From the NCBI RefSeq assembly GCF_001747095.1, contig NZ_MDGP01000001.1, positions 913,001 through 977,000 of the forward strand: a stretch of DNA of 64,000 bases, given 5' to 3'. Below are positions 1 through 8,290 of the stretch, piece by piece. The notes beneath the pieces were generated by a model that worked only from the letters and a program-made list of their open reading frames with translations, made no database searches and was not told the origin of the DNA. Source of the stretch: Roseivirga sp. 4D4. Lineage in GTDB: Bacteria > Bacteroidota > Bacteroidia > Cytophagales > Cyclobacteriaceae. How positions within the stretch are numbered: the stretch's first letter is position 1; each line of letters opens with the position of its first letter. The position numbers were made by a program, and so were the translations under genes.

Positions 1-2
1 TT

Positions 3-581
3 GTTTCTCTATTGATCACGGACTATATCCCGAATAAGTCCGATGAGTTCAATTTTCTGGATTCATTGGCGACCAAACTTCAAAAGGAGATTCCCAACTC
101 AAAGGACGTGGAGTATTTCACATCAAACCTTGAGTTTTTTAGACCTGCAGTAGCAATGGGAGAGATTGCCCCTAACATTACTTTGCCTACTCCAGGTGGA
201 GAGACAGCAAGCCTTGAAGACTTAAGAGGTAAGTATGTCTTGCTCGATTTCTGGGCTGGATGGTGTAAGCCATGTAGGGCCGAAAACCCGAACGTGGTGA
301 ATATGTACAATAAGTACAATGACAAAGGATTTGAGGTATTCAGCGTAAGTTTAGACAGGACGAGAAACCAATGGCTAGATGCTATTGCCAAAGATGGTTT
401 AGTGTGGTCTACACATGTCTCTGATCTGAAATACTTTCAGTCTGCAGCCGCGATGACTTATAAAGTGAATGCCATACCATTCGCCTTATTGTTAGACCCT
501 GAAGGACGGGTAATTGGCAAAAACTTAAGAGGAAGAGCTCTACAGAATAAGTTGGCTAGTATTTTTGGAGAGACGGAATAA
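3..581 (+). CDS. TlpA-like thioredoxin-fold oxidoreductase, 5' partial
   Basis: This is the C-terminal part of an exported thiol-disulfide oxidoreductase of the TlpA/AhpC-TSA type. The frame is open to the window edge; the TTG at 12 is only an internal leucine codon, so the true start lies upstream. The visible part has about 45 residues of helical linker and then the thioredoxin fold, with the redox site WAGWCKPCR near residues 81-89 (counted from the TTG) and the cis-Pro region NAIPFALLLDP near residue 155. Bacteroidota proteins of this type usually carry an extra N-terminal domain such as DUF4369 and act in the periplasm; that domain is not visible here. The function as a dithiol oxidoreductase is well supported, the substrate is unknown. 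Confidence 0.85.
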   Translation, partial: VSLLITDYIPNKSDEFNFLDSLATKLQKEIPNSKDVEYFTSNLEFFRPAVAMGEIAPNITLPTPGGETASLEDLRGKYVLLDFWAGWCKPCRAENPNVVNMYNKYNDKGFEVFSVSLDRTRNQWLDAIAKDGLVWSTHVSDLKYFQSAAAMTYKVNAIPFALLLDPEGRVIGKNLRGRALQNKLASIFGETE

Positions 582-589
582 GCCTCTTT

Positions 590-1177
590 TTACAAAAACA
601 TTTCTTGAAGCGCTTTCCAAAGCGCTTTTTTCTTGTCTACATCAGAAGCAATTTCACTTAGAGGGTCTGCTTTGAGCATAGCAACGTACTTCGGTTTGTG
701 AATTGCATAAGGTTGAATGCCGTTGAGTTCGGTTAATACATCGGTTCCGAATGCTAGCAGGTGCTTGTGGTTGTTATTAGCTAATAGTGCTTCGATTTGG
801 TCCTTTCCAGCATCACGGCAGTTGGCGAGCAAGATGTCCTCTGGGTTTCTTTTAACTGCTCCAATGATCTTGTAGAGTAAGTCTTTGAGAGGTTCCTCGA
901 GTAACTCCTCAGATGAGTCTACCAATACGATACAGTGCTTGAGGTTATTCCCTGCGGTCGGCAGTGGTTTGACATAGACAGGAGCTGCAGGTTCCTCAAC
1001 CGTTGTTGGTGCATCGACTACGCCCACCTCAAGAGAAAGTGTAGCTTCTTGTGGTTTTGGTTCCTCTTTTTTCTCCATGGGTTCTGTTGTAGAGGTATCT
1101 GGAGTAGGGGTTGCGTCTTCCTTTATAACATAGAGAGGTTCTTCAATGAAATGCGCTAGGAAGTTCTGATCACTCAT
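590..1177 (-). CDS. Putative DNA polymerase III psi (HolD)-like protein
   Basis: A 195-residue protein in three parts: a short conserved-looking N-terminal peptide (1-20), a Pro/Glu/Thr-rich linker (21-70), and a compact alpha/beta domain (78-195). From memory, the domain follows the layout of E. coli HolD: a hydrophobic strand (IVLVDSS) followed by a helix, a strand (DILLAN), then LLAFGTD, and a final DPL-x8-KKALWKAL helix, which resembles HolD's terminal ALWQQI helix. In E. coli a short N-terminal peptide of psi binds the clamp loader, and the N-terminal peptide plus linker here would fit that. The gene stands alone, convergent with the preceding gene at 9 bp. The role is an inference from fold order, not from strong identity. 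Confidence 0.45.
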   Translation of the reverse strand: MSDQNFLAHFIEEPLYVIKEDATPTPDTSTTEPMEKKEEPKPQEATLSLEVGVVDAPTTVEEPAAPVYVKPLPTAGNNLKHCIVLVDSSEELLEEPLKDLLYKIIGAVKRNPEDILLANCRDAGKDQIEALLANNNHKHLLAFGTDVLTELNGIQPYAIHKPKYVAMLKADPLSEIASDVDKKKALWKALQEMFL

Positions 1178-1271
1178 ACGATCAAAGATAAATCGAAACA
1201 GCTGTTTACCCAGACTTGAAACGGAAAATGTTAATTATCCTGTCAGCCAAGCATTCGTAAGCATCTAGAAG

Positions 1272-1796
1272 CTATACCTCTGTCTCGAAAATACTCTTAA
1301 GCTCGGTAGCGTCCTCCGGCTTCATACGCTTGGCCAAAACAAGTCTTAGTTGCCTTCTGCGCAGTGCGCCATCGTAAAGTTCTTTCTCCTCAGAAGTCTC
1401 TGGCTTCAATTCAGGCACATCAATTGGGCGACCACCCTGATCTACCGCTACAAAGGTGAAGAAGGCGCTATGGCTCTTAAAACGTGTCCCAGAGGGGATG
1501 TTCTCAGCATATACCTCAACATAGACTTCCATAGAAGAGCTGAATGCTCGGGTTACCTTAGCTTCGAGTGTTACCACATCACCCAATTGTATCGGATTTC
1601 GAAATGAGATGTTATCGGCAGAAGCAGTCACTACGATGCGATTGGAGTGCTTTTGAGCAGCAATAGCTGAAACAACATCCATCCAGTGCATCAAACGTCC
1701 ACCCATAAGATTGTTAAGCGTATTGGTGTCGTTAGGAAGTACCAACTCGGTCATGGTGACACATGAGTCCTTACAAGTTTTCTGCTTCTTTGCCAT
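1272..1796 (-). CDS. Acyl-CoA thioesterase (hotdog fold)
   Basis: A single-hotdog acyl-CoA hydrolase of the YciA/BACH type, expected to release free CoA and fatty acid in the cytoplasm. The N-terminal stretch NTLNNLMGGRLMHWMD with the following helix AAIAAQKH-type segment is the usual hotdog signature, and SFRNPIQLGDVV leads into the central strands. About 35 charged C-terminal residues follow the domain. The frame extends upstream to 1835, but the ATG at 1796 (MAKKQKTCKD) gives a normal N-terminus and is preferred. It is transcribed alone from an AT-rich upstream region. Confidence 0.85.
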   Translation of the reverse strand: MAKKQKTCKDSCVTMTELVLPNDTNTLNNLMGGRLMHWMDVVSAIAAQKHSNRIVVTASADNISFRNPIQLGDVVTLEAKVTRAFSSSMEVYVEVYAENIPSGTRFKSHSAFFTFVAVDQGGRPIDVPELKPETSEEKELYDGALRRRQLRLVLAKRMKPEDATELKSIFETEV

Positions 1797-1919
1797 AGTA
1801 AATTCTGTCTGTTGCAAAATTAGCGATTGGAGCAATAAAATCTTCTATGTAGTGCGAGAATCTTAATGGAATATTATGTATTAATAAATTAACATATATA
1901 AATATTAAATTATGATAAT

Positions 1920-2001
1920 TTATATATTTAAAAACACTAAAATACCACCGCGGAATACGCTTTACTCAATACGGATTACGTATTACGCGCTACGCACTAC
2001 G
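1920..2001. repeat. Short degenerate tandem motif (ATACG/CTACG)
   Basis: Between the thioesterase promoter side and the end of pcm, variants of ATACGC, ATACGG, ATTACG, CTACGC and CTACG recur within about 60 bp, next to a very AT-rich stretch (1860-1940). No reading frame fits. It looks like a slippage-type degenerate repeat of the kind seen in Bacteroidota intergenic DNA; no function can be read from it. Confidence 0.5.
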
Positions 2002-2002
2002 A

Positions 2003-2650
2003 TCACTTCCACCCATCGTCACCGAGTAGGGGCACAAACTTAAAGTCATTGAAGACTTCGCTCGTGATTTTACTTTCACCGGTCTTGGTAATGCGCATCA
2101 TCTGCTGTGTTTTCTGATTACCGACAGGGATCACCAGACAACCACCAACTTTGAGTTGATCTATCAAGGCATTGGGGACGGTAGGCGCACCCGCAGTAAC
2201 GATGATTTTATCATAGGGAGCAAATCGACTCAAACCTTGGGAACCATCACCATAGAAGAAGTGGGGCTTATAACCCATCTTGGGCAAGAAAGATTTAGTA
2301 TGCTCATAAAGCGTCTTCTGATACTCTATAGTATAGACATCGGCACCCAATTCCAGAAGCACTATTGCTTGATAACCCGAACCAGTTCCGATCTCAAGGA
2401 CTTTATCCCCAGGTTTGATTTGAAGCAGCTCACTTTGGAAGGCAACGGTATATGGTTGTGAGATAGTTTGGCCGGCACCAATAGGGAAGGCCTTGTCTTC
2501 GTAAGCATGTTCAACCAAGGCGTTTTCAAAAAAGAAATGACGTGGAATTTTACCGATTGCTGCGAGTACGCGTTCGTCTTTAATACCCTGCGCTTGTACA
2601 GTTTTTACCAACTGTCTGCGCATACCTTTGTGTCTGTAACTGTCTTCCAT
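2003..2650 (-). CDS. pcm: Protein-L-isoaspartate O-methyltransferase
   Basis: A 215-residue SAM-dependent methyltransferase that starts repair of L-isoaspartyl residues in damaged proteins. The family features are clear: the N-terminal helix with RVLAAIGKIPRHFF, the GAGQTISQPYTVAFQ motif that shapes the substrate site (about residues 57-71), the SAM-binding VLEIGTGSGYQAIVL (about 84-98), and the YDKIIVTAGAP strand. Length is normal for the family. The ATG at 2650 gives the expected N-terminus. It is monocistronic. Confidence 0.95.
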   Translation of the reverse strand: MEDSYRHKGMRRQLVKTVQAQGIKDERVLAAIGKIPRHFFFENALVEHAYEDKAFPIGAGQTISQPYTVAFQSELLQIKPGDKVLEIGTGSGYQAIVLLELGADVYTIEYQKTLYEHTKSFLPKMGYKPHFFYGDGSQGLSRFAPYDKIIVTAGAPTVPNALIDQLKVGGCLVIPVGNQKTQQMMRITKTGESKITSEVFNDFKFVPLLGDDGWK

Positions 2651-2701
2651 TTATGCTAAGGCGAAGATAGTTTAAGCCATGAGATTTGTGAGGCTTTTAT
2701 T

Positions 2702-2737
2702 AAAAAAGAGCCAACAGATTTCATCCATTGGCTCTTT
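2702..2737 (-). terminator. Rho-independent terminator of tpx
   Basis: Read on the minus strand, a 9-bp stem (AAGAGCCAA with TTGGCTCTT) closes a 13-nt loop and is followed by a run of T, 20 bp after the tpx stop codon. Confidence 0.85.
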
Positions 2738-2758
2738 AATTCTAAATGATAACTTCTT

Positions 2759-3256
2759 CTATAAGCTCGCTAATGCAGCCTCGTAATTCGGCTCCTGACC
2801 AATCTCCGGCACTTGCTCCGTATAGACTACATTGCCTTCAGGGTTAATCACAACGATGCATCTTGAGTGTAAGCCGGCAAAGGCGCCATCCATAATCTCT
2901 AAGCCATAATCCTTACCGAATTGCCCGGTTTTAAAGTCTGATAGCATTTCTACATTTTCAATACCTTCTGCGCCACAGAATCTACCCTGAGCAAAAGGAA
3001 GGTCTCTTGAAATACAAAGCACGACAGTGTTGTCTAAATCAGCCGCTGTTTTGTTGAAGGTACGTATCGAAGTGGCACATACACCTGTGTCCACGCTAGG
3101 GAAAATATTGAGCACAATGCTCTTTCCGCTGTAGTCACTGAGCGTTTTCGTTGATAAATCTACAGCTGATAGTTCAAAGTTGTTTGCTGCGGTTCCCGTG
3201 TTAGGTAGTTCTCCGTTCGTGTGAGTAGGAGTACCTCCAAGTGTAATATTTGCCAT
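2759..3256 (-). CDS. tpx: Thiol peroxidase (atypical 2-Cys peroxiredoxin)
   Basis: A 165-residue Tpx that reduces hydroperoxides with electrons from thioredoxin. The peroxidatic cysteine is C60 in DTGVCATS and the resolving cysteine is C94 in RFCGAEG, both at the usual Tpx positions. The MANITLGGTPTHTNGELP start is the standard family N-terminus. Length matches the family. The gene has its own terminator (2702-2737) and lies 72 bp downstream of the DUF4345 gene, with which it may share a promoter. Confidence 0.97.
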   Translation of the reverse strand: MANITLGGTPTHTNGELPNTGTAANNFELSAVDLSTKTLSDYSGKSIVLNIFPSVDTGVCATSIRTFNKTAADLDNTVVLCISRDLPFAQGRFCGAEGIENVEMLSDFKTGQFGKDYGLEIMDGAFAGLHSRCIVVINPEGNVVYTEQVPEIGQEPNYEAALASL

Positions 3257-3328
3257 CTGACGTTTTAGTTTTAATTGATTTCTATTGAATGACTAAGTAA
3301 CTCAATTTCGGTCGCAGAAGTTTAGCTG

Positions 3329-3724
3329 TCACTTGATTCTTTTCAGTTGCAAGAGCCCATAGTAACCTAAGACAAGTTCGAGTATGAAGCCCGTCACGAA
3401 AGCTTGAGATGGAATGCCATCCATTAGCATACTCAATGCACGGCCCAAAGCCAATCCAAGCATAAAGACTACATGAAGTATGGTCGCTGTCTTCCATAAG
3501 TTCGGTTTAATAATGCCTAATATCCAGACAAATGAAATACCAAGGTATAAACCCATAATGGCTCGAAACACATTCTTGAGATCTGTGGTTTCTACATTAA
3601 AATCGAAATACTCAGGAAGGGTATCGGCTGGAGAGAGTCCGTAAATAAAGGCAAACGGAACTACAATGGTCAATGAGACCAGTAGATGTAGGTTTTTGAG
3701 AATGGAGAATTTGTTTTTGTTCAC
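3329..3724 (-). CDS. DUF4345 family membrane protein
   Basis: A 131-residue integral membrane protein with four hydrophobic segments (about residues 12-30, 50-68, 80-98 and 107-125). The segments KNVFRAIMGLYLGIS and LGRALSMLMDG are typical of DUF4345, a four-helix inner-membrane family of unknown function. It lies upstream of tpx on the same strand and divergent from riboflavin synthase. No catalytic residues can be named. Confidence 0.75.
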   Translation of the reverse strand: MNKNKFSILKNLHLLVSLTIVVPFAFIYGLSPADTLPEYFDFNVETTDLKNVFRAIMGLYLGISFVWILGIIKPNLWKTATILHVVFMLGLALGRALSMLMDGIPSQAFVTGFILELVLGYYGLLQLKRIK

Positions 3725-3776
3725 ACTTTAGGATCAGTGCTTGAATTTAAACAATTGCCTTGATTATCTTTTCTTA

Positions 3777-3829
3777 TAGCTAGAAGCTAGAAGCTAGAAG
3801 CTAGAAGCTAGAAGCTAGAAGCTAGAACC
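3777..3829. repeat. Heptanucleotide tandem repeat (TAGAAGC)n
   Basis: Six perfect head-to-tail copies of TAGAAGC run from 3781 to 3822, with a seventh variant copy (TAGAACC) and a partial copy in front. It lies in the divergent gap between the DUF4345 gene and riboflavin synthase. Because the unit is 7 bp and contains TAG and the self-complementary CTAG, it puts stop codons in all six frames. Confidence 0.95.
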
Positions 3830-3915
3830 TTGTGGCTTGCAGCTTGCAATACAGTCCTTAATTTCTACATATCAACTCCCCACTTCTGAGTATATTCGCA
3901 TTCAAAGATTCAAAC

Positions 3916-4503
3916 ATGTTCACAGGAATTATAGAGACGATAGGCGAGGTGGTCGCAATAGAGAAAGAGGGTACCAATTATCACTACGATATCAAGAGTG
4001 AAGTGAGTAAGGAGTTGAAGGTAGACCAGAGCATTGCGCATAATGGCACCTGTCTTACTGTTGTGAAGGTAATGGATAATGTGCACCGCGTGACTGCCAT
4101 TGACGAAACGCTACAAAAGACCAATCTAGGAGATTGGGAAACGGGTTCAATTGTGAATTTAGAGCGTTGTATGGTCGCTAATGGTCGATTTGACGGGCAT
4201 GTGGTTCAAGGGCATGTGGATCAAATTGGTACAGTCACCAATATTCAAGAACAGGATGGCAGCTGGCTTTTTGACTTTGAATATGATATTTCTCAGGGAA
4301 ATGTAACGGTAGAGAAGGGATCGGTTTGTGTAAATGGAACAAGTTTAACCTGCTTTAATTCTGAGGAAGGTAAATTCAGAATTGCCATCATTCCTTACAC
4401 CTATGAGTATACCAACTTCCATCAATTAAAGGTTGGAGACAAGGTTAACCTGGAGTTTGATATCATTGGTAAGTACGTTAAGAGACTGCTAGGACAATCA
4501 TGA
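3916..4503 (+). CDS. ribE: Riboflavin synthase, alpha chain
   Basis: A 195-residue enzyme that dismutates two molecules of 6,7-dimethyl-8-ribityllumazine into riboflavin. The canonical N-terminus MFTGIIETIGEV opens the first barrel, which ends near residue 85. The second barrel starts at GRFDGHVVQGHVDQIG (about 92-107) and repeats the fold; KGSVCVNGTSLTC and FHQLKVGDKVNLEFD complete it. Length is normal. Its stop overlaps the start of menC by ATGA, so the two are likely co-translated. Confidence 0.97.
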   Translation: MFTGIIETIGEVVAIEKEGTNYHYDIKSEVSKELKVDQSIAHNGTCLTVVKVMDNVHRVTAIDETLQKTNLGDWETGSIVNLERCMVANGRFDGHVVQGHVDQIGTVTNIQEQDGSWLFDFEYDISQGNVTVEKGSVCVNGTSLTCFNSEEGKFRIAIIPYTYEYTNFHQLKVGDKVNLEFDIIGKYVKRLLGQS

Positions 4504-5579
4504 AAGTCCGCTTCGAGGTAATTCCTCATCTTTTAAAGTTTCGGTTCGAGGCCGGAACTTCCCGTGGTTCTTTTACTGAAAAGGAGACTTGGTTTATCAA
4601 GGCCTTCATAGTAGGAAATGATCAGGTTTTCGGCCTTGGAGAAGCCAGTCCATTGAAAGGGTTAAGTGAGGATTATAGTATTGATTATCAGGAATTTTTA
4701 ATAAAAATCTTAAAGTCGATTGAGAAGGTTGAAATTCCTGAGACTACTGAAGATATTCAGGCGCTAGTTTCCCGAGAAATCCCTTCAAATTTACCCTCTA
4801 TCCGTTTTGGTTTAGAAACCGCCTTAATCGATTTAGTAAATGGTGGAATCAGAAAACTATTTCATACCGACTTCTTTGAAGGTAAGTATCGCATGCCGAT
4901 CAATGGCCTGATCTGGATGGGTGATGAGGCTTTTATGCATCAACAGATTGAAGAGAAGCTCAAGGCCGGATTCAATACCATCAAAATGAAAGTAGGGGCC
5001 ATCAACTTTGAGCAGGAGATAGCATTGCTTGAGAACATTCGAGAGCGATATTCAGCCAGTGACATTACCCTACGTGTTGACGCGAATGGAGCGTTTACGG
5101 AAGAGGATGTTGAGGGCAAGCTTATGCAATTGGCAGCTCTCGATATCCATAGCATTGAACAACCGGTTAAGCGGGGTCAACATGGTTTAATGACGCGGCT
5201 TTGTGCTTCAGGGCTCTTACCGATCGCCTTGGATGAAGAGTTGATCGGAGTACACGACTATAAAACAAAAGAAGAACTCCTGAACACTATAAAACCACAG
5301 TACATCATACTCAAACCCTCATTGGTCGGTGGCATCCAATCCTGTCGAGAGTGGATCAAGATAGCTGAGGATAAGGGTATCGGCTGGTGGATGACCTCTA
5401 TGCTGGAGTCTAATGTAGGCTTGAATGCCATTGCGCAGTTCGCTTCGCAATACAAACCAAACTTACCCCAAGGTTTGGGTACCGGGCAACTCTATCACAA
5501 TAATATTGAATCTCCACTTGAGATTCGAAGGGGTGAGTTGTTGTATAACTCACCTAAGGCTTGGGATATTGTTGAGTAG
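4500..5579 (+). CDS. menC: o-Succinylbenzoate synthase (enolase superfamily)
   Basis: A 359-residue enolase-superfamily enzyme, best read as MenC of the menaquinone pathway, which dehydrates SHCHC to o-succinylbenzoate. The catalytic lysine motif is TIKMKVG (about residues 160-166), metal ligands come from RVDANGAF, SIEQPV and ALDEELIG, and the second lysine is in ILKPSLVGG. WWMTSMLESNVGLNAIAQ and QGLGTGQLY are typical of Bacteroidota MenC. The close relative L-Ala-D/L-Glu epimerase is the main alternative, but those C-terminal motifs favour MenC. Overlaps ribE by 4 nt. Confidence 0.85.
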   Translation: MKVRFEVIPHLLKFRFEAGTSRGSFTEKETWFIKAFIVGNDQVFGLGEASPLKGLSEDYSIDYQEFLIKILKSIEKVEIPETTEDIQALVSREIPSNLPSIRFGLETALIDLVNGGIRKLFHTDFFEGKYRMPINGLIWMGDEAFMHQQIEEKLKAGFNTIKMKVGAINFEQEIALLENIRERYSASDITLRVDANGAFTEEDVEGKLMQLAALDIHSIEQPVKRGQHGLMTRLCASGLLPIALDEELIGVHDYKTKEELLNTIKPQYIILKPSLVGGIQSCREWIKIAEDKGIGWWMTSMLESNVGLNAIAQFASQYKPNLPQGLGTGQLYHNNIESPLEIRRGELLYNSPKAWDIVE

Positions 5580-5610
5580 CCTTCACTTTTATTCTAGTCT
5601 AATTCTTTCA

Positions 5611-5678
5611 TCCCTGAGTTTACGAAGAGTCTTATGTATTGTGATAGTTCCTTCGCTGAGCTCAGGATACGAAGAGGG
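5611..5678. repeat. Hairpin repeat, copy 1
   Basis: The left arm CCTGAG plus CGAAG (separated by TTTA) pairs with the right arm CTTCG plus CTCAGG, giving a two-part stem around a loop of about 23 nt. A second copy lies 177 bp further on. Confidence 0.8.
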
Positions 5679-5787
5679 ACGGGCTAGTTGTTTAGGGATT
5701 TGCATCGGTTAAGGGTAGAAACTGGTCTCGATTATTAGGAACACAGAGTGGCAGGAGGGTGAATCAAAACCTTCCCAGTTCTTTCTT

Positions 5788-5851
5788 TCCCTGAGTTTAC
5801 GAAGGGCCTACCGTATGACGAAAGTTCCTTCGCCATGCTCAGGATAAAAAG
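5788..5851. repeat. Hairpin repeat, copy 2
   Basis: Same design as the copy at 5611: CCTGAG-TTTA-CGAAGG pairs with CCTTCG-CCAT-GCTCAGG. The stems are conserved while the loop differs in sequence, as expected for a structured repeat rather than a recent duplication. Confidence 0.8.
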
Positions 5852-5931
5852 AGATACTAATTACGACAACAGTTCCTCTTATTGACTCAAACTATAGCGA
5901 AGGGATCGATGACCTTTAGAGAAACCCACTT

Positions 5932-6597
5932 TCATGACCTCAGGCACTGCCTTATCGAAACCACATGGTAAAAGATGGCAAAAGGCAGCAATACACCAGG
6001 TAGGAGTATGAAGGGAACTTGAACTAGGGCAATCTCACCACCAACACCTATAAAGTCTGAGAAATAGAAGGAGGAAATAAAGGCATAACCTGTCAAGGAT
6101 AGCACAACTAGCCCAAGGATGTTATATGCCAGAATGATTTGCCTTTTGATTAAACCTTTATAAATCAGAAACCCAACAGGAAGGGCCAAGATTCCCATTA
6201 AAATATCGTAGTTAAGCCCTTCGAACGTGACCCGCTGTGGGAAGAATCCCTCGACAAATGCACCATAAATCAGGGTTTCAACAATGATCCGGAAAGACTG
6301 AATCAAAACGGCCACATGCTTGGGTGTGTTATGTAGAACACTTCGGAAACCCTTTCTTGAGGTAGTAATGAAGACAATGATGAAGGCTGGGATGATGATG
6401 AATATGGGTGCTCTTGGAGGCATGGAGAGACTATCCAAAATTCCTGTAAAGCTCATAATCACTACATAGCTGACCCAGGTGATCAGAAGAATTACAGCAT
6501 TTGTTCTAAGTTTTTGTGGGTTAGCCGCATACTTGAGCAAATAGAATACGAATGAGAGCATTGCAACCGTAAGTGCATAGAAACCGAATTGTACCAT
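5932..6597 (-). CDS. Polytopic membrane protein of unknown function
   Basis: A 221-residue protein with about seven hydrophobic segments (around residues 5-22, 33-52, 63-78, 95-115, 130-147, 152-175 and 190-212). I do not recognise a family. The N-terminus already begins with a membrane segment, so there is no cleavable signal. It lies 55 bp downstream of the AraC regulator on the same strand and may be co-transcribed with it. An unassigned membrane carrier or sensor is possible, but nothing in the sequence decides it. Confidence 0.65.
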   Translation of the reverse strand: MVQFGFYALTVAMLSFVFYLLKYAANPQKLRTNAVILLITWVSYVVIMSFTGILDSLSMPPRAPIFIIIPAFIIVFITTSRKGFRSVLHNTPKHVAVLIQSFRIIVETLIYGAFVEGFFPQRVTFEGLNYDILMGILALPVGFLIYKGLIKRQIILAYNILGLVVLSLTGYAFISSFYFSDFIGVGGEIALVQVPFILLPGVLLPFAIFYHVVSIRQCLRS

Positions 6598-6652
6598 CTC
6601 TTTTTTTATTCAAATGTATGCGGTGGATAGGTTATAAATTTAACCCAAATTG

Positions 6653-7597
6653 CTAATTACTCAATCGAAAGGCTTTGGGAGATAGCCCCATTCGTTTTGT
6701 GAAAAAACGGGTGAATGCAGCGAGTTCGCTGAAGCCTAAAGAAGGCGCTATCTCACTTATGGGTTGATCGTTTTCTATAAGGAGTTGGCTAGCCTTTTTT
6801 AGCCTCAATTCCGCAATCATTTGCTGCGGTGTACACCTGTAGATGGATTTAAAGGTGCGGAGGTAATGATACTTAGACATGCAGGCGATGGCAGATAATT
6901 CATCAAGAGTGACCGTTTCCCTGAAATGAGCATGCATATAGTCAACTGACATTCCAACTCGGGTGGATAACTCCTGTTTGGTGGAGTTCTTTGTTGCGCC
7001 TAGGGCATCATCATAAGAATGCTCATATTCCTTGTCCCGAAGAACAGTCGAAAGCAAATCGGCCATTAGCTCATATTCTAAATCTTTTTCTCCATTGTGA
7101 ACTTGATAGAATTGACTTAAGGCAAGCACTTTTTCATGAATTAGACCACTTTTCCAGGTAGAGTGAATTTTGGACGTACAATTCGCCTCACAAGACCTCA
7201 TGGGGTCATCAAGGAGTTGATCAGTTGACCTGTTGGAATAGGAGAGTACTTCATTGAATAGTCGCTCACCAAAGTGAACATTGAAGGTATCCGTGCCAGA
7301 TCCTTCGGGAATGATGAGATCGTAGAACTCTCCGCTATTCACCATGCATAGGTTGTCGTTGGTAAGTTCTACCGTTTTACCACCAACTTTTACCAAGCTT
7401 TTACCAGAGAGATTTAAGAAAATGCTAAAAGGTCCTTTGATGCCGTTTCGTTCGGCACCAAAAGAAGTAGTATTGAGCACTACACTTGGCCAACCTTGTT
7501 GAGTAATTGGCTGGTTATTGACATCCCTTCCGTTTTGGAAGTTGTTATTGGCCTGTTTTCGTAGCCATTGAATATCCGGAAACTCAGTTAATCGCAT
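6653..7597 (-). CDS. AraC family transcriptional regulator
   Basis: A 314-residue regulator with an N-terminal cupin-like ligand-binding region (about 30-135) and a C-terminal double helix-turn-helix (about 213-312). The second HTH carries the family pattern QPISEIAPSLGFSELAAFTRFF followed by KRMGLSPKAFR. The ligand is unknown. It is divergent from a small exported protein gene (7778), with 180 bp between the two starts, and is followed by a membrane protein on the same strand; either could be its target. Confidence 0.9.
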   Translation of the reverse strand: MRLTEFPDIQWLRKQANNNFQNGRDVNNQPITQQGWPSVVLNTTSFGAERNGIKGPFSIFLNLSGKSLVKVGGKTVELTNDNLCMVNSGEFYDLIIPEGSGTDTFNVHFGERLFNEVLSYSNRSTDQLLDDPMRSCEANCTSKIHSTWKSGLIHEKVLALSQFYQVHNGEKDLEYELMADLLSTVLRDKEYEHSYDDALGATKNSTKQELSTRVGMSVDYMHAHFRETVTLDELSAIACMSKYHYLRTFKSIYRCTPQQMIAELRLKKASQLLIENDQPISEIAPSLGFSELAAFTRFFTKRMGLSPKAFRLSN

Positions 7598-7777
7598 TCT
7601 TAGATATTAAGCTATTGACTAATCATACGAATACAAATGAATTTTGTCCTGATATATCTCTTAATTAATGTAATAACTGAGATTAATCGACTTGCTAAAT
7701 CTTAGAAACGTATCTCATAATTGCCTAAATTAAGTAATTACATAGTAATGCTCATTTGTAAAATCAAACACAGACAC

Positions 7778-8272
7778 ATGAAAAGATCAATCATAGCTTT
7801 ATTTCTAATAGTAGGTTTTTCTGTAGCCTTACAGGCCCAAGTATCTACTACGCTTGTAATGACAAACCCTGATGATTCCACTGAGACTCGAGAGTTTAGT
7901 ATAGGTGATTATGTGGAGCTTCACTTTCTCAATAAGAAAGGGAAGCACGTAAAAAGCCTAGAGGTAAGAATTAAAGAGATAAAAGGCGACATCGTAAAAG
8001 TAACGGGAATTGAGAATACGCTTTCAGGTCACAAAATTCCGCTTCGAATGATCGTGGGTTTCCAGGAACTGGATCAGACTGAAGCTCAGAGACGAGAAGA
8101 GATTAAGAAAGCGGCTTCTACAGCAGCTATTGCCAGTGGTTTCTTTGCAAAAAACACAAAATCTGCTTTGAAATTAGGTGCAGGCATAGGTTTGGCTGAA
8201 GGTATTGCCAAAGCTGCTACCAAAGTAGAAAAAGGAGAAGAGCATTGGCACTGGTTAGTGAGTGTAAAATAG
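7778..8272 (+). CDS. Small exported protein of unknown function
   Basis: I do not recognise a family. The frame opens at 7721, but the ATG at 7778 gives a clean signal peptide (MKRSIIALFLIVGFSVALQAQ) and is preferred, leaving about 143 mature residues. The mature part begins with beta strands (residues 25-95; FSIGDYVELHF and VKVTGIENTL suggest a small barrel that handles a formatted value), then a charged helix and a Gly/Ala-rich stretch. It is divergent from the AraC regulator and ends at a shared hairpin. Confidence 0.65.
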   Translation: MKRSIIALFLIVGFSVALQAQVSTTLVMTNPDDSTETREFSIGDYVELHFLNKKGKHVKSLEVRIKEIKGDIVKVTGIENTLSGHKIPLRMIVGFQELDQTEAQRREEIKKAASTAAIASGFFAKNTKSALKLGAGIGLAEGIAKAATKVEKGEEHWHWLVSVK

Positions 8273-8290
8273 CTCAAACTCAGCCAAAAG

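Larger units (their letters stand above)
5580..5931. other. Intergenic region with two related hairpin repeats
   Basis: This 352-bp gap between menC and a convergent membrane-protein gene has no credible reading frame. It contains two copies of one palindromic repeat (5611-5678 and 5788-5851), annotated separately. Nothing else recognisable was seen. Confidence 0.8.

Noticed and set aside
12..14. TTG at 12 as the start of the thioredoxin-like gene
   Set aside because: The frame is open to the window edge and the family has further N-terminal sequence, so the TTG is an internal codon.
3777..3829. Regular repeat array that might be read as CRISPR
   Set aside because: Units are 7 bp without spacers, and no cas genes are near; it is a simple tandem repeat.
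5425..5712. 95-residue plus-strand frame at the menC end
   Set aside because: It overlaps menC in another frame and then runs through the hairpin repeats; composition is not protein-like.
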